This document shows positions 9,601 through 19,099 of a DNA stretch of 64,000 nucleotides, piece by piece. Below the pieces are notes generated by a model. The model saw only the letters and a program-made list of their open reading frames with translations. It was not told the DNA's origin and ran no database searches. The first letter of the stretch is position 1, and every line of letters starts with the position of its first letter. The position numbers were made by a program, and so were the translations under genes. This DNA is from Dehalococcoidia bacterium (GTDB lineage Bacteria > Chloroflexota > Dehalococcoidia > Lucifugimonadales > Lucifugimonadaceae): assembly GCA_029936155.1 (NCBI GenBank), contig JAPYUK010000001.1:1-64000 (forward strand), read 5' to 3'.

Positions 9601-10983
9601 GTGACCGAGTCCGCATACCGATCTCTACCATCGGTAGATGCGTTGCTTCAATCAGACGAAGTGGTGGCGTTGGCTCGCGACTTCTCGCATGAAGCAGTGA
9701 CAATGTTGGCGCGTGACGTGCTGGCAGGCGCTAGAGCGATGATCAAAAATGACGGTGATGCACCGTCCACAGAGTTGATGATCGCCGAGATCGCCGACCG
9801 GGCAGATCGAGCATGGGGAGCATGGCCGAAGCCAGTCGTCAATGCCACGGGTGTAGTGCTTCACACGAATTTGGGAAGGTCTCCGTTGAGCGCTGGAGTG
9901 GCAGAGGTTGCAGCGGCCTCTGCATCGATATATTCCGATCTCGAGTTCGATCTGGATTCCGGGAAGCGCGGATCCCGCAACGCTCACATTTCCGAGCTGC
10001 TGTCGCAGGTTTCTGGTGCCGAGGCTGGAATAGCGGTCAACAACAATGCATCTGGAGTGTTGTTGACCTTGGCCGCGGTTGTGGGCGCTGACAGTTCGAA
10101 AACCGAGGTGATCGTTTCACGAGGTGAAGCGGTCGAGATCGGTGGTGGCTTCAGAGTTCCGGACGTGATGCGCCAGTCGAGTGCGACACTTATCGAGGTC
10201 GGCACGACAAACCGTACGTACGCAGCGGATTACGAGGCCGCAATCACACCTCACACGGCTGCAATTTTAAAGGTCCACCCGAGCAATTTTGTGATCGAAG
10301 GTTTTACGCACGGCGCCGAATTGGCTGAATTGGCCGAGGTTGGTCAAAAACATGGAATTCCGATAATCAATGATCTGGGATCAGGGTGCTTGGTAGATAC
10401 CCGCAAATACGGTCTGAAGCAGGAGCCGCAAGTTCAAGATTCGATTTCGGATGGTGCAGCGCTAACGCTTTTCTCGGGCGACAAGCTTTTGGGCGGACCA
10501 CAGGCTGGCTTGATTGCCGGTGACCAGAACTGGGTCGACCTAGTTTCGAGGCATCCGCTGGCTCGTGCGGTTCGCATCGACAAGATGACTTTGTCGGCGA
10601 TTGCCGCCACTCTTACTTCGTATCTCAAAGGCGCACACGATGAAGAAATTCCGATCTGGAACATGATCTCAATGCGCGAGTCGGCGCTCGCGGCGAGAGC
10701 AGAAAAGTGGCGAGATGCCATAGGAGCTGGAACTGTTGAACGGGCAAGATCGGCAATTGGGGGCGGTTCGCTTCCAGGCCAAACTTTGCCCACATCGGTG
10801 TTGATTATCGAGCCCGGTGAGAGTGCCTACCGATTTGCGGCGAGTCTTCGTAGTAGTCCGGTTGCGGTAATCGCTCGAATAGAAAAAGATCGAATATTGT
10901 TGGATCCTCGAACCGTGTTCCCTGTACAGGATGACGCAGTCGTCGAGGCGCTGAAACTGGCGATTGGAAGCTCGGGAGAATGA
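9601..10983 (+). CDS. selA: L-seryl-tRNA(Sec) selenium transferase
   Basis: Converts seryl-tRNA(Sec) to selenocysteyl-tRNA(Sec) using selenophosphate and PLP. The 460-residue protein has the normal family length. It contains the N-terminal SelA domain (LPSVDALLQS), VINATGVVLHTNLGRSPLS-type core (here VVNATGVVLHTNLGRSPL) and the PLP lysine in FSGDKLLGGPQAG. The start is the GTG at 9601, preceded by GGAGA; the frame stays open upstream to 9472 but that extension has no family resemblance. Its stop overlaps the Smr gene (ATGA). Presence of selA implies selenocysteine coding somewhere in the genome, and a candidate is at 38504-40012. Confidence 0.95.
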   Translation: MTESAYRSLPSVDALLQSDEVVALARDFSHEAVTMLARDVLAGARAMIKNDGDAPSTELMIAEIADRADRAWGAWPKPVVNATGVVLHTNLGRSPLSAGVAEVAAASASIYSDLEFDLDSGKRGSRNAHISELLSQVSGAEAGIAVNNNASGVLLTLAAVVGADSSKTEVIVSRGEAVEIGGGFRVPDVMRQSSATLIEVGTTNRTYAADYEAAITPHTAAILKVHPSNFVIEGFTHGAELAELAEVGQKHGIPIINDLGSGCLVDTRKYGLKQEPQVQDSISDGAALTLFSGDKLLGGPQAGLIAGDQNWVDLVSRHPLARAVRIDKMTLSAIAATLTSYLKGAHDEEIPIWNMISMRESALAARAEKWRDAIGAGTVERARSAIGGGSLPGQTLPTSVLIIEPGESAYRFAASLRSSPVAVIARIEKDRILLDPRTVFPVQDDAVVEALKLAIGSSGE

Positions 10984-11372
10984 GTCCTAAGCGTCGCAGG
11001 CGGCCAAAGCCCGCCGCCGAACAATCGTGGTCGGCAAGTTCAGCTGGTGGAATCGATCCAGTCAACATCGAGATCGACCTGCATGGGATGCGTGCCAGTG
11101 AAGCCGAAACTATGATTAATATCCATCTCCAGCGGTGTCACAACGCACGTCTCCACATCGCCAAAATCAATCATGGCCACGGCACTGGCGTTCTCAAGCA
11201 ACTCACCCGAGACACGCTCACCAAAAGTGATCTAGTCGTCCGCCATTACCCCGGTTCGTACGGCGATGGTGGCGATGGTGTGACGATCGCAGAAATGAAC
11301 TACGGCGGGCACAAAGCGTTCAACCGCAGGGCGAACAACTCGATCGTGCCGAAGTCCTTGCCGAAAAGATAA
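10980..11372 (+). CDS. Smr-domain protein
   Basis: 130-residue stand-alone Smr domain (MutS2 C-terminal type), a likely DNA or RNA nicking or binding protein. Motifs seen are IDLHGMRASEA and the loop INHGHGTGVLK, followed by YGDGGDGVT. A basic N-terminus (SPKRRRRPK) could bind nucleic acid. It overlaps the selA stop by four bases and so is cotranscribed with it; no known functional link to selenium is implied. Confidence 0.85.
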   Translation: MSPKRRRRPKPAAEQSWSASSAGGIDPVNIEIDLHGMRASEAETMINIHLQRCHNARLHIAKINHGHGTGVLKQLTRDTLTKSDLVVRHYPGSYGDGGDGVTIAEMNYGGHKAFNRRANNSIVPKSLPKR

Positions 11373-11500
11373 CTGGCACAGCTTTGGACACGCCTATCGA
11401 GAGTTGCGGGTTGGTTTGGCGTAACCTGTCACCAACGACGCTTTCAAGCACACGTAGTTCGAATTTCCAGTCGATCACTTAGTCGATCTTAGAGTCCCAG

Positions 11501-12841
11501 ATGACGCTGTTTGACCATCGAAAACAAGAGATTCAGGATCGCATCGCTCCATTAGCGACACGCATGCGACCGCGAATTCTTGACGAGTATGTCGGGCAAA
11601 AACACATCCTCACTCCAGGCAAAGTGCTACGAAGAGCGATTGATGAGGATCGCCTTCCCTCAATGATTCTGTGGGGGCCACCGGGTAGCGGGAAGACCAC
11701 GCTGGCTCGGCTTGTTACGGGCGCTACCAACTCGCACTTCGAGCAGTTGAGCGCCGTTACTTCGGGTATCAAAGATGTTCGTGCCGTCATGGCACTTGCC
11801 AGTGATCGCTTAGGCCAGACTGGTCGACGAACAATTCTGTTTATCGACGAGATACACCGGTTCTCTAAGTCGCAGCAGGACGGGCTTCTGCCACATGTTG
11901 AGGACGGCACCGTGACCCTGATTGGGGCCACAACCGAGAACCCGTCATTCGAAGTTATTTCTCCGTTGCTGTCACGCACCAGGGTGTACACACTTGAGCC
12001 GTTGCACGATGAGGACATCACTGAGATCATCGAGCGAGCTATTACGGACAAGGAACACGGTCTCGGTCGTGAAAAAGTAACGCTTTCAGAAGATTCGATG
12101 CGCTTCCTTCTTCGTGTCGCCAACGGAGATGCTCGATCGGCTCTCAACACCCTAGAACTGGCAGTTGAATCTACGGAGCGTGATGAGGCTGGTGCCATCG
12201 CAGTCGAAGTCGAAACGATGGAAGAATCGGTGCAGCGCCAGTCACGCTACGACCGGCTCGGCGACATGCACTACGACACAATTTCGGCCTTCATTAAGAC
12301 GATTCGTGCTTCTGATCCAGACGCAGCGTTGTATTACCTGGCAAGGATGATTGACGCTGGTGAAGATCCGGTGTTTATCGCTCGACGGCTCGTTATTTCA
12401 GCGGCTGAAGACATTGGGCTTGCCAATCCGAACGGCCTTGCTGTTGCGATGGCCGCCCAGCAGGCGGTGAGTTTTGTTGGAATGCCGGAGGGTCGCATTC
12501 CGCTGGCGGAAGCAACTATCTATCTGGCGACTGCGCCGAAGTCGAACTCTGCTTACAAGGCTATCGACAAGGCGCTGGAGTTCGTGCGATCTTCACAAGA
12601 TGAACCTGTGCCAAACCACCTTCGAAACGCCCCTACCCGGCTGATGAAAGACCTTGGGTTTGGAGATGGCTACGAGTATCCGCACGACAAACCAGGGCAC
12701 TTTTCACAGGCAGAAAACTTGCCAGACGTTATCAAAAACGAACGTTTCTACGAGCCGGGTGATCTTGGGGCAGAAAGTGCGATTCGCGAGCGACTGCTCA
12801 AGTGGTGGGGCGAGCGATACGGTGACCCGAAGAAGAGCTAG
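11501..12841 (+). CDS. rarA: Replication-associated recombination protein A (RarA/MgsA)
   Basis: AAA+ ATPase of the clamp-loader family acting at stalled replication forks. The 446 residues hold Walker A (LWGPPGSGKTTLARL), Walker B (FIDEIHRFSKSQQDGLLP), sensor 1 (IGATTENPSFEV) and the C-terminal MgsA region (AEDIGLANP, YLATAPKSN and YEYPHDKPGHF). Length and motifs fit the family fully. It lies alone between selA-smr and a decayed permease gene. Confidence 0.95.
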   Translation: MTLFDHRKQEIQDRIAPLATRMRPRILDEYVGQKHILTPGKVLRRAIDEDRLPSMILWGPPGSGKTTLARLVTGATNSHFEQLSAVTSGIKDVRAVMALASDRLGQTGRRTILFIDEIHRFSKSQQDGLLPHVEDGTVTLIGATTENPSFEVISPLLSRTRVYTLEPLHDEDITEIIERAITDKEHGLGREKVTLSEDSMRFLLRVANGDARSALNTLELAVESTERDEAGAIAVEVETMEESVQRQSRYDRLGDMHYDTISAFIKTIRASDPDAALYYLARMIDAGEDPVFIARRLVISAAEDIGLANPNGLAVAMAAQQAVSFVGMPEGRIPLAEATIYLATAPKSNSAYKAIDKALEFVRSSQDEPVPNHLRNAPTRLMKDLGFGDGYEYPHDKPGHFSQAENLPDVIKNERFYEPGDLGAESAIRERLLKWWGERYGDPKKS

Positions 12842-12853
12842 ATCCCGGTCTAA

Positions 12854-13426
12854 CTAGTAGTCCGCCTGCCGTAGTGCTCTGAGTACGTCTCCGATGCCCA
12901 TTCGCTGGCCGTAAAGTAGCAGTCCGGCTCGGAACACTTGGGCGCTCAACCACATCAGGAATAATCCTGAAAGCGCGATCAACAGCAGTCCGGAGGCTCC
13001 AAGGCCCGTGATTTTCCCCAGCATGATGGATATTGGCGAGGTCGAAGTTATTAGCATTTCGACCATTCGATTTTCTTTTTCTTCAGAAAAGCATTGCGAC
13101 AGAAATGCCGGCGCAACTCTGGCCACTTCGCCTTGGAATGATCCGCTCGACTCGGGTCGACCTTCGTCATCAACGGTGAAAAGTACGTAGTCAGCCGGTT
13201 GCAAAATTCGTGCAATAAGTTCCGGCGGCAGCGACTCGTCGGCTACCCCCGCCCGAAGAATATTGTTAAACCCTTCGGTAGTGCGGTCTTATGATGAGAG
13301 TTCAGAACTTTTCTTGTACCAGTCAACTCGGCCGATTGAGGGGTAATCGGCTTGCACGACAAATAGCTCTTTGATCCCTCCCGCGGCAATCCCGAAAACC
13401 AAAGTAAAGACTACGTTTGCCCTTCC
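12854..13426 (-). pseudogene. ABC-2 permease remnant (5-prime truncated, in-frame stop)
   Basis: A single frame reads VVFTLVFGIAAGGIKELF, then a TAA stop at 13289-13291, then continues without a shift through RILQPADYVLFTVDD to SEEKENRMVEMLITSTS and a C-terminal hydrophobic helix (LLLIALSGLFLMWLSAQVF). The EEKENRM..ML motif is that of NatB-like ABC-2 permeases, which are normally about 400 residues. The N-terminal half is missing, the 5-prime end running into the threonine aldolase gene, and the middle part is shortened. A TTG at 13204 could still start a 116-residue fragment, but a working permease is unlikely. Confidence 0.75.
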
Positions 13427-13428
13427 GT

Positions 13429-14463
13429 TTAGACGATTTCTTTCATCACTCGGTCGAGCGCAGACACGGCGAATTCGTAGTCGTGATCGGAAACGCCATA
13501 GTGAGTCACGATTCGCAATTCGGAGTCGCCACCGTTCATCAGCACGCCCTCTTCCAACATTCGAGCGGCAATCTGGTTGCCAGTGTGAGTTGGCACGTCG
13601 AATCTGATGATGTTGGTTTGGATGTGCTCCGGGTCTACACCGATGCCGTTCATCTCGGCCATTCTCGAAGCGAAGCGCTTTGCGGAATCGTGGTCTTCTT
13701 GCATGCGGTCGATCATCGAGTCGAGTGCGACAAGTCCAGCGGCAGCCACGACTCCGACCTGTCGCATGCCCGATCCGAGCATCTTGCGCCACCGGTCGGC
13801 CTCTTCGATGAAGTCTTTCGACCCTACCAAGATTGATCCGATTGGGCACGCCAGACCTTTCGAGAGACAGAACGTGGCGCTGTCGACATCTGCTGTGAGA
13901 TCGGATGCAGGAACTCCTAAGGCAACGGCTGCGTTGAAGATTCGGGCACCATCGAGATGAACACTCAGTTCTTTTTCGTGCGCAGCATCGGCCATGGCCT
14001 TCATCTGCTCAGCATTCAATGCCCGTCCACTTGAAGCATTGTGTGTGTTCTCGATAGTTAGAAGTCGAGTTGGCGGCTTGTGATAGTCACGGGGCTTTAC
14101 TGCCGCTCTTATTAGATCAGGGTCCAGAAAACCGAATTCGTCGGTTTTGATCGGGTACAGAATCACGCTGCCGAGCACCATCGTGCCACCGGCTTCGTTG
14201 TTCATGATGTGGCACTGATCACCAACGAGAACTTCATCACCACGTTCAGCGTGGGCCAATACCGCGACTAAATTTCCCTGTGTACCTGAAGACACGAACA
14301 AACCGGCTTCTTTGCCGAGTCTTTCGGCGGCGAGATCCTGGAGTTTGTTGACCGTGGGATCATCTCCGTAGACGTCATCGCCTAGTTCGGCCTCGTACAT
14401 CGCCTTGCGCATCTCGGGGCTTGGATGTGTGACTGTATCGCTGCGTAGATCGACTCGGATCAT
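13429..14463 (-). CDS. ltaE: Low-specificity threonine aldolase
   Basis: PLP enzyme cleaving threonine or allo-threonine to glycine and acetaldehyde (beta-eliminating lyase family). The 344 residues begin IRVDLRSDTVTHPSPEM, the classic N-terminus. LSVHLDGARIFNAAVALGV and the PLP lysine in FCLSKGLACPIGS are present. The ATG at 14463 is chosen because GGAGAA lies about 8 bases upstream and it matches the family N-terminus; an upstream in-frame start at 14550 would add 29 unrelated residues. Confidence 0.92.
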   Translation of the reverse strand: MIRVDLRSDTVTHPSPEMRKAMYEAELGDDVYGDDPTVNKLQDLAAERLGKEAGLFVSSGTQGNLVAVLAHAERGDEVLVGDQCHIMNNEAGGTMVLGSVILYPIKTDEFGFLDPDLIRAAVKPRDYHKPPTRLLTIENTHNASSGRALNAEQMKAMADAAHEKELSVHLDGARIFNAAVALGVPASDLTADVDSATFCLSKGLACPIGSILVGSKDFIEEADRWRKMLGSGMRQVGVVAAAGLVALDSMIDRMQEDHDSAKRFASRMAEMNGIGVDPEHIQTNIIRFDVPTHTGNQIAARMLEEGVLMNGGDSELRIVTHYGVSDHDYEFAVSALDRVMKEIV

Positions 14464-14667
14464 GCCGTGGGTTCTCCAGTTAGGACCAGTGAGGAACTGT
14501 GCCAGTTCAGTTTGCTGATTTGGTTTGCTGGCATCGAGGCTCGATACCAATTCTTGATTTCAATCGGCGATTCTAACCGCAGGATGACTCCACGCATACT
14601 GTCCGAACGTATACTCGAATAGGACTTTACGGACTGATCGGGATCCACGAGAAAAAGATCGACCAAC

Positions 14668-15267
14668 TTGACTACAGATCCAACCAGCGAGCTTACAAAA
14701 AGCAATCGAGCCAAATTTTCTGACCCTCTACCCTGGGCCATTATGTTCATCGCGCTAATTCTTGATCAGCTGACGAAGTGGCAGGTGATCGAGAATCTCA
14801 GCGTGGGTGAATCGTGGCCTACGACTGGCTTTCTCAGGTTCACACATGCGTGGAACACAGGCACGGCTTTTTCGCTGTTTCAGGGACAGGGCGACATTCT
14901 AACGTGGGTGTCGCTCGTTGCTGTCGTAGTTTTAACGTGGATTTACCGTTCCATCGATGATCCACCATGGGTGCTGCGTATAGCGTTTGGCCTGCAGTTT
15001 GGTGGAGCAATCGGAAATATCGTGGATCGAGTCCGGATCGGCCATGTGACCGACTTTATCGACGTTGGGCCCTGGCCGATATTTAACATCGCCGACTCTT
15101 CGATTGTTATCGGCATTGGGTTGATGATCTTTTACTTCTGGTTCCTCGATGGTGGGGAAAATATAGATACTGAAAAAACCGACGAGGCCAATGCAACTCC
15201 AATTTCTGGAACTATTGAGTCGACTGAACCTGCGGTCGTCAACTCCTCTGCTGAGTCGCCCGAGTAG
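14668..15267 (+). CDS. lspA: Lipoprotein signal peptidase (signal peptidase II)
   Basis: Aspartic membrane protease that removes lipoprotein signal peptides. The 199 residues have four hydrophobic helices, the first containing ALILDQLTKW. The catalytic aspartates lie in GGAIGNIVDRVRIGHVTDFI and FNIADSSIVIG. N- and C-terminal hydrophilic extensions (about 20 and 40 residues) are longer than in E. coli. The start is TTG. The gene is followed after 20 bases by rluD, the common lspA-rluD arrangement. Confidence 0.95.
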   Translation: MTTDPTSELTKSNRAKFSDPLPWAIMFIALILDQLTKWQVIENLSVGESWPTTGFLRFTHAWNTGTAFSLFQGQGDILTWVSLVAVVVLTWIYRSIDDPPWVLRIAFGLQFGGAIGNIVDRVRIGHVTDFIDVGPWPIFNIADSSIVIGIGLMIFYFWFLDGGENIDTEKTDEANATPISGTIESTEPAVVNSSAESPE

Positions 15268-15287
15268 ATTCTGATGGACGGTCACTG

Positions 15288-16199
15288 ATGGAGTTCACAG
15301 TTTCGGACGAACAGGCAGCCAAGCGCCTGGATGTGTTCCTGACGGGACGGCTTGACCAGGCCGAGTCACGTTCAGATGTCCAACGTTCGATAAAAGCCGG
15401 TGATGTTTCTATTGATGGTCGCATCGTTAAGCGGGTCTCGTTAAAAGTGAGTACCGGCCAATTGATAGTTGTAGCCGACGACGTCGAATCCGGCCCACGC
15501 GAAACGGTTTCGACAAATATTTCGTTGAACGTTGTATACGAAGATGAGGACATTGCGGTGATCGATAAACCGGTCGGGATGACGGTACATCCGGGTGCGG
15601 GTCACATCGACGACACTCTTGCCAATGCAGCGGTTTACCGGTGGCCACGGATCGTCGACATTGGTGAATCAGATCGACCAGGCATCGTTCATAGACTTGA
15701 CCGGGACACCAGTGGCCTGATGGTAATAGCGCTCAGCAAGCAGGCTTATAAGGGTCTCAACGAGCTGATTCGCAAACGAGAGATGACTCGGATTTACACG
15801 GCTCTGGTGTGCGGCGTACCGAAAACACGTGAAGGCGTTGTCGATGCTCCGATCGGTCGAGATCCGCACCATCGAACACGGCAGGCGGTAGACGAGGCAG
15901 GTCGGCCTTCACGGACCCACTACCGGGTCGACTATGAAATAGGAGATTTCGCATATCTTGAAGTGCGACTTGAAACAGGTCGAATGCACCAGATCCGCGT
16001 TCATTTGGAAGCTATCGGGCACGCCGTCGTCGGCGACCAGACATATGGCAAGCATGCGGGTTCATTGATCAAGAATTTGAACCGACAATTCCTGCATGCA
16101 TCGAGGCTAGAGTTCGAACATCCTGTCTCGGGCGAGTCACTTTCGATCTCGTCCGACCTGCCACAAGATCTTCAGCGAGCTCTCGATTCCCTGAAATGA
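15288..16199 (+). CDS. rluD: Ribosomal large-subunit pseudouridine synthase, RluD type
   Basis: Isomerises uridines to pseudouridine in 23S rRNA. The 303 residues begin with an S4 RNA-binding domain (AAKRLDVFLTGRL, residues 11 to about 70), then the RluA-family catalytic domain with VIDKPVGMTVHPGAGH and HRLDRDTSGLMVIA, the latter holding the catalytic Asp. RMHQIRVHLEAIGHAVVGD is also present. Its place after lspA supports RluD over RluC. Confidence 0.92.
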   Translation: MEFTVSDEQAAKRLDVFLTGRLDQAESRSDVQRSIKAGDVSIDGRIVKRVSLKVSTGQLIVVADDVESGPRETVSTNISLNVVYEDEDIAVIDKPVGMTVHPGAGHIDDTLANAAVYRWPRIVDIGESDRPGIVHRLDRDTSGLMVIALSKQAYKGLNELIRKREMTRIYTALVCGVPKTREGVVDAPIGRDPHHRTRQAVDEAGRPSRTHYRVDYEIGDFAYLEVRLETGRMHQIRVHLEAIGHAVVGDQTYGKHAGSLIKNLNRQFLHASRLEFEHPVSGESLSISSDLPQDLQRALDSLK

Positions 16200-16270
16200 C
16201 CACACGTATTTGCCATCTTAGATAGCCCATTCCATTTCACCCAGCCCTAGTCACTGCTAAAGTTTTTCGA

Positions 16271-17782
16271 ATGACAAGTCCAACCACCCCGGTTCGAGTT
16301 CGCTACGCGCCTAGCCCAACCGGCATCCCACACATCGGAAACATCCGCACCGCCCTGTTCTGCTGGATTCTCGCTCAGCAGACGGAAGGTCAGTTCATCG
16401 TTCGGATCGAAGATACTGATCGCAGCCGATACGATGCCGATGCCGAGAAGGCAATATTCGAATCTCTGGACTGGCTAGGGCTTAGCTGGAATGAAGGCCC
16501 CGGCAAGGGTGGTCCGCACGCCCCGTACATACAATCGGAGCGGCAGCAAACTTATATCGACGCAGCACTGAAGTTGATCGAAGCAGGTCACGCCTACTTC
16601 GATGACACGACTCCAGAGCAACTTCACGCGCTGCGAGAACGCCAGCGCGCCGCGAAGCAGCCGCCAAGGTATGACGGACGTGGACGACATCGCAGCTCCG
16701 ATGAAATCGAAGAGTCGCGCAAAGCCGGGCTCCCAATAACGGTTCGCTTGAAGGTTCCTGAACATGGTTCAGTGTCGTTCAACGACGCGGTGCGTGGCAA
16801 AATAACTTTCGAAGTCAAAGAGCTCGATGATTTTGTAATTTTGAAGTCGGATGAGATGCCGACCTACCATCTGGCTCATATCCTCGATGACCATGCGATG
16901 GGTGTTACCCACGTCATTAGGGGTGACGAGTGGATATCGAGCACGCCTCGCCACCTGTTGATTCATCAGGCACTGGGAATCGAGCCACCAGAGTATGTGC
17001 ACGTTCCGTTGATCCTCGGTAAGGACAAGGCGAAGCTCAGTAAGCGCCACGGGGCTACATCGGCACTCGAATATCGCGATCTCGGGTTCCTGCCGGATGC
17101 CGTGTTCAACTTCATGTGCCTGCTCGGCTGGTCGCCGGGTGATGACATCGAGGTAATGAGCCGTGAGGAAATTGTGCGTCGATTCAGCATCGACCGGATC
17201 AACGATTCCCCAGCGACGTTCGACAGTGAAAAACTTGAGTGGATGAATGGCGTCTACATTCGCAACATGGATAAAGACCAACTGATGTCCGAGCTGTTGC
17301 CGTTCATGGAACGGCCCGAAGCTGAAGGCGGACTACCCGATTCGGTTGCACGACCTATCGACCGTGACTACATGAGGAGTCTGCTTCCGCTTGTCCATGA
17401 ACGACTGAAGCTGCTCACGGAGGGCACAGAGACTCTTGGTTTCTTCTTTGCCGACAACGTGAACCCGTCAGCTGAAGACCTTCCAGGTCGAAAGATGGAC
17501 GCTGCCATGACTGAACAGGCACTTGAAGCTGCGCTTGGTCTCTGCAAGACGGCCTCGCCGTTTGAGCCGGAGCATCTAGAGGGTGAATACCGAGCGCTCG
17601 CGGAGAAGATCGAGATGAAGCCGGGGCAGCTGTTCTCCCCAATCCGTGTGGCTACAACGGGAAAATCGTTTGCGCCTCCGCTGTTCGATACGATGGCGGC
17701 GATCGGGCAGAATCGCTGTGTTGAGCGCATCGAGAGTGCAATAAAGATTCTTCGTTCAGCCGCGGTAACTTCTGACGAGTAG
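16271..17782 (+). CDS. gltX: Glutamyl-tRNA synthetase
   Basis: Class I aminoacyl-tRNA synthetase charging tRNA-Glu, and possibly tRNA-Gln if GatCAB is present elsewhere. The 503-residue protein shows the HIGH-type motif in YAPSPTGIPHIGNIRTALF and the KMSKS-type motif KLSKRHG near residue 257, followed by the anticodon-binding domain. Length is normal. It is monocistronic in appearance, with 137 bases before rpsU. Confidence 0.96.
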   Translation: MTSPTTPVRVRYAPSPTGIPHIGNIRTALFCWILAQQTEGQFIVRIEDTDRSRYDADAEKAIFESLDWLGLSWNEGPGKGGPHAPYIQSERQQTYIDAALKLIEAGHAYFDDTTPEQLHALRERQRAAKQPPRYDGRGRHRSSDEIEESRKAGLPITVRLKVPEHGSVSFNDAVRGKITFEVKELDDFVILKSDEMPTYHLAHILDDHAMGVTHVIRGDEWISSTPRHLLIHQALGIEPPEYVHVPLILGKDKAKLSKRHGATSALEYRDLGFLPDAVFNFMCLLGWSPGDDIEVMSREEIVRRFSIDRINDSPATFDSEKLEWMNGVYIRNMDKDQLMSELLPFMERPEAEGGLPDSVARPIDRDYMRSLLPLVHERLKLLTEGTETLGFFFADNVNPSAEDLPGRKMDAAMTEQALEAALGLCKTASPFEPEHLEGEYRALAEKIEMKPGQLFSPIRVATTGKSFAPPLFDTMAAIGQNRCVERIESAIKILRSAAVTSDE

Positions 17783-17918
17783 CAGTTCGAGTGAAAAACT
17801 CAGATTGACCAGCCACGGGGCTACTACCTATACTGGAAGGTAGCGCATCTGCATTTCAGATGAATTTTTCAGGCGGCCAATTAATATTGCTAGCCGTAAG
17901 CACGAATCAGGATCACCG

Positions 17919-18113
17919 TTGGTAGAACTACGAATCAACGAAGGCGAGAGCTTTGAAGGCTTTCTCCGACGCTTTACCAAGCGTGTACAGCAGGAATCGA
18001 TCATTTCTGAGGCTCGACGCCGACAGCATTTCGAGCCACCTTCCATCACTCGAAAGAAGACAGCAGCAGCCAAGCGACGCAAGAGCATCAAGGCGACGAT
18101 GAAAAACATGTAG
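17919..18113 (+). CDS. rpsU: 30S ribosomal protein S21
   Basis: 64-residue basic S21, MVELRINEGESFEGFLRRF at the start and KKTAAAKRRKSIKATMKNM at the end. The start is TTG, supported by AGGATC seven bases upstream and by the family N-terminus. Arg/Lys richness and length fit the family. A weak intrinsic terminator follows. Confidence 0.93.
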   Translation: MVELRINEGESFEGFLRRFTKRVQQESIISEARRRQHFEPPSITRKKTAAAKRRKSIKATMKNM

Positions 18114-18153
18114 CCCACGTGTGGGGATTGCATTTGCTGTCCGATAACGACTT

Positions 18154-18178
18154 CACCCTGAATTTACGGGGTGTTTTT
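18154..18178 (+). terminator. Weak intrinsic terminator after rpsU
   Basis: CACCC (18154-18158) can pair with GGGTG (18169-18173) around a 10-base loop, followed directly by a TTTTTG run. The stem is only five base pairs, so this is a modest candidate, but its position 40 bases after rpsU and the U-tract fit. Confidence 0.5.
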
Positions 18179-18354
18179 GTTTAACTTTTGCTCGCTTCCC
18201 TGCCCGTCGAAAGATTTCACATCAGGTTAATAGAAAGACGTACAGAAACCGTGATTTTCTTTTCGGGAGGGGTGACAATAAACTGACCGTTCGCGAGCGA
18301 GCTGTTCTACAGCTTGCTTGACCGCCTACGAGTCTGCCATATGGAGCACGTAAA

Positions 18355-19056
18355 TTGAAATTCGGGATTGTTGTGTTCCCAGGTACGTGGAGTGAAAAAG
18401 ATACCCACCACGCAGTTTCAGGAGTGCTGGGCCAGGATGCCGAGTACATCTGGCACGGTGATGAGCAGCTCGATCAATTCGACGCCATCGCTTTACCCGG
18501 CGGCTTTTCTTATGGCGACTTCCTTCGGTGTGGCGCCATCGCCCGTTTCTCACCCGTCATGGAAGCAGTGGTTGCGTTTGCCAATCGAGGCGGACCGGTC
18601 CTAGGAATTTGCAACGGCTTTCAGGTGCTTTGCGAGTCGGGGCTATTACCTGGGGTTCTGATGCAAAACGACCATCTGGAATTCCGATGCATCTGGACCG
18701 ATCTCAAAATTGAGAACGATTCGACCATGTTCACCTCAGATGGGACCAATGGGCAGACCCTTCATATCCCGATGTCGCACGGAGAAGGCAATTACCAGGC
18801 CGATACGGCCACAATCGACCGGCTTGAAGGCAACGGGCAGGTGGTGCTGCGATACGCCGACGCAGCTGGGAATGTCACGCCCGAGATCAACCCGAATGGA
18901 TCTATCAACAATATTGCAGGGATCGTAAACGAGCATGGCAACGTGATGGGCATGATGCCGCACCCCGAGAAGGCCAGTGAGAAGATCATCGGCGGCGACG
19001 ACGGGAACGTTATTTTCAGTTCGATGATCAATAGTTTCGTCGCTTCAATGGTCTAA
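18355..19056 (+). CDS. purQ: Phosphoribosylformylglycinamidine synthase, glutaminase subunit
   Basis: Class I glutamine amidotransferase supplying ammonia to PurL in the fourth step of purine synthesis. 233 residues; the start TTG has GGAG about 8 bases upstream. The nucleophile Cys is in VLGICNGFQVLCE, and the His/Glu pair is in MPHPEKAS near the C-terminus. LPGGFSYGDFLRCGAIA is typical. PurL follows 43 bases later. A purS gene is not seen next to it, so PurS must be elsewhere. Confidence 0.95.
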   Translation: MKFGIVVFPGTWSEKDTHHAVSGVLGQDAEYIWHGDEQLDQFDAIALPGGFSYGDFLRCGAIARFSPVMEAVVAFANRGGPVLGICNGFQVLCESGLLPGVLMQNDHLEFRCIWTDLKIENDSTMFTSDGTNGQTLHIPMSHGEGNYQADTATIDRLEGNGQVVLRYADAAGNVTPEINPNGSINNIAGIVNEHGNVMGMMPHPEKASEKIIGGDDGNVIFSSMINSFVASMV

Positions 19057-19099
19057 CAACTACCGCAGAGATTTATCAGGAAACGGAACCAGACACGAA

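Noticed and set aside
18112-18128. CCCACGTGTGGG palindrome after rpsU as a terminator
   Set aside because: The loop would be too short for a hairpin and no U-tract follows; the CACCC/GGGTG structure just downstream is the better candidate.
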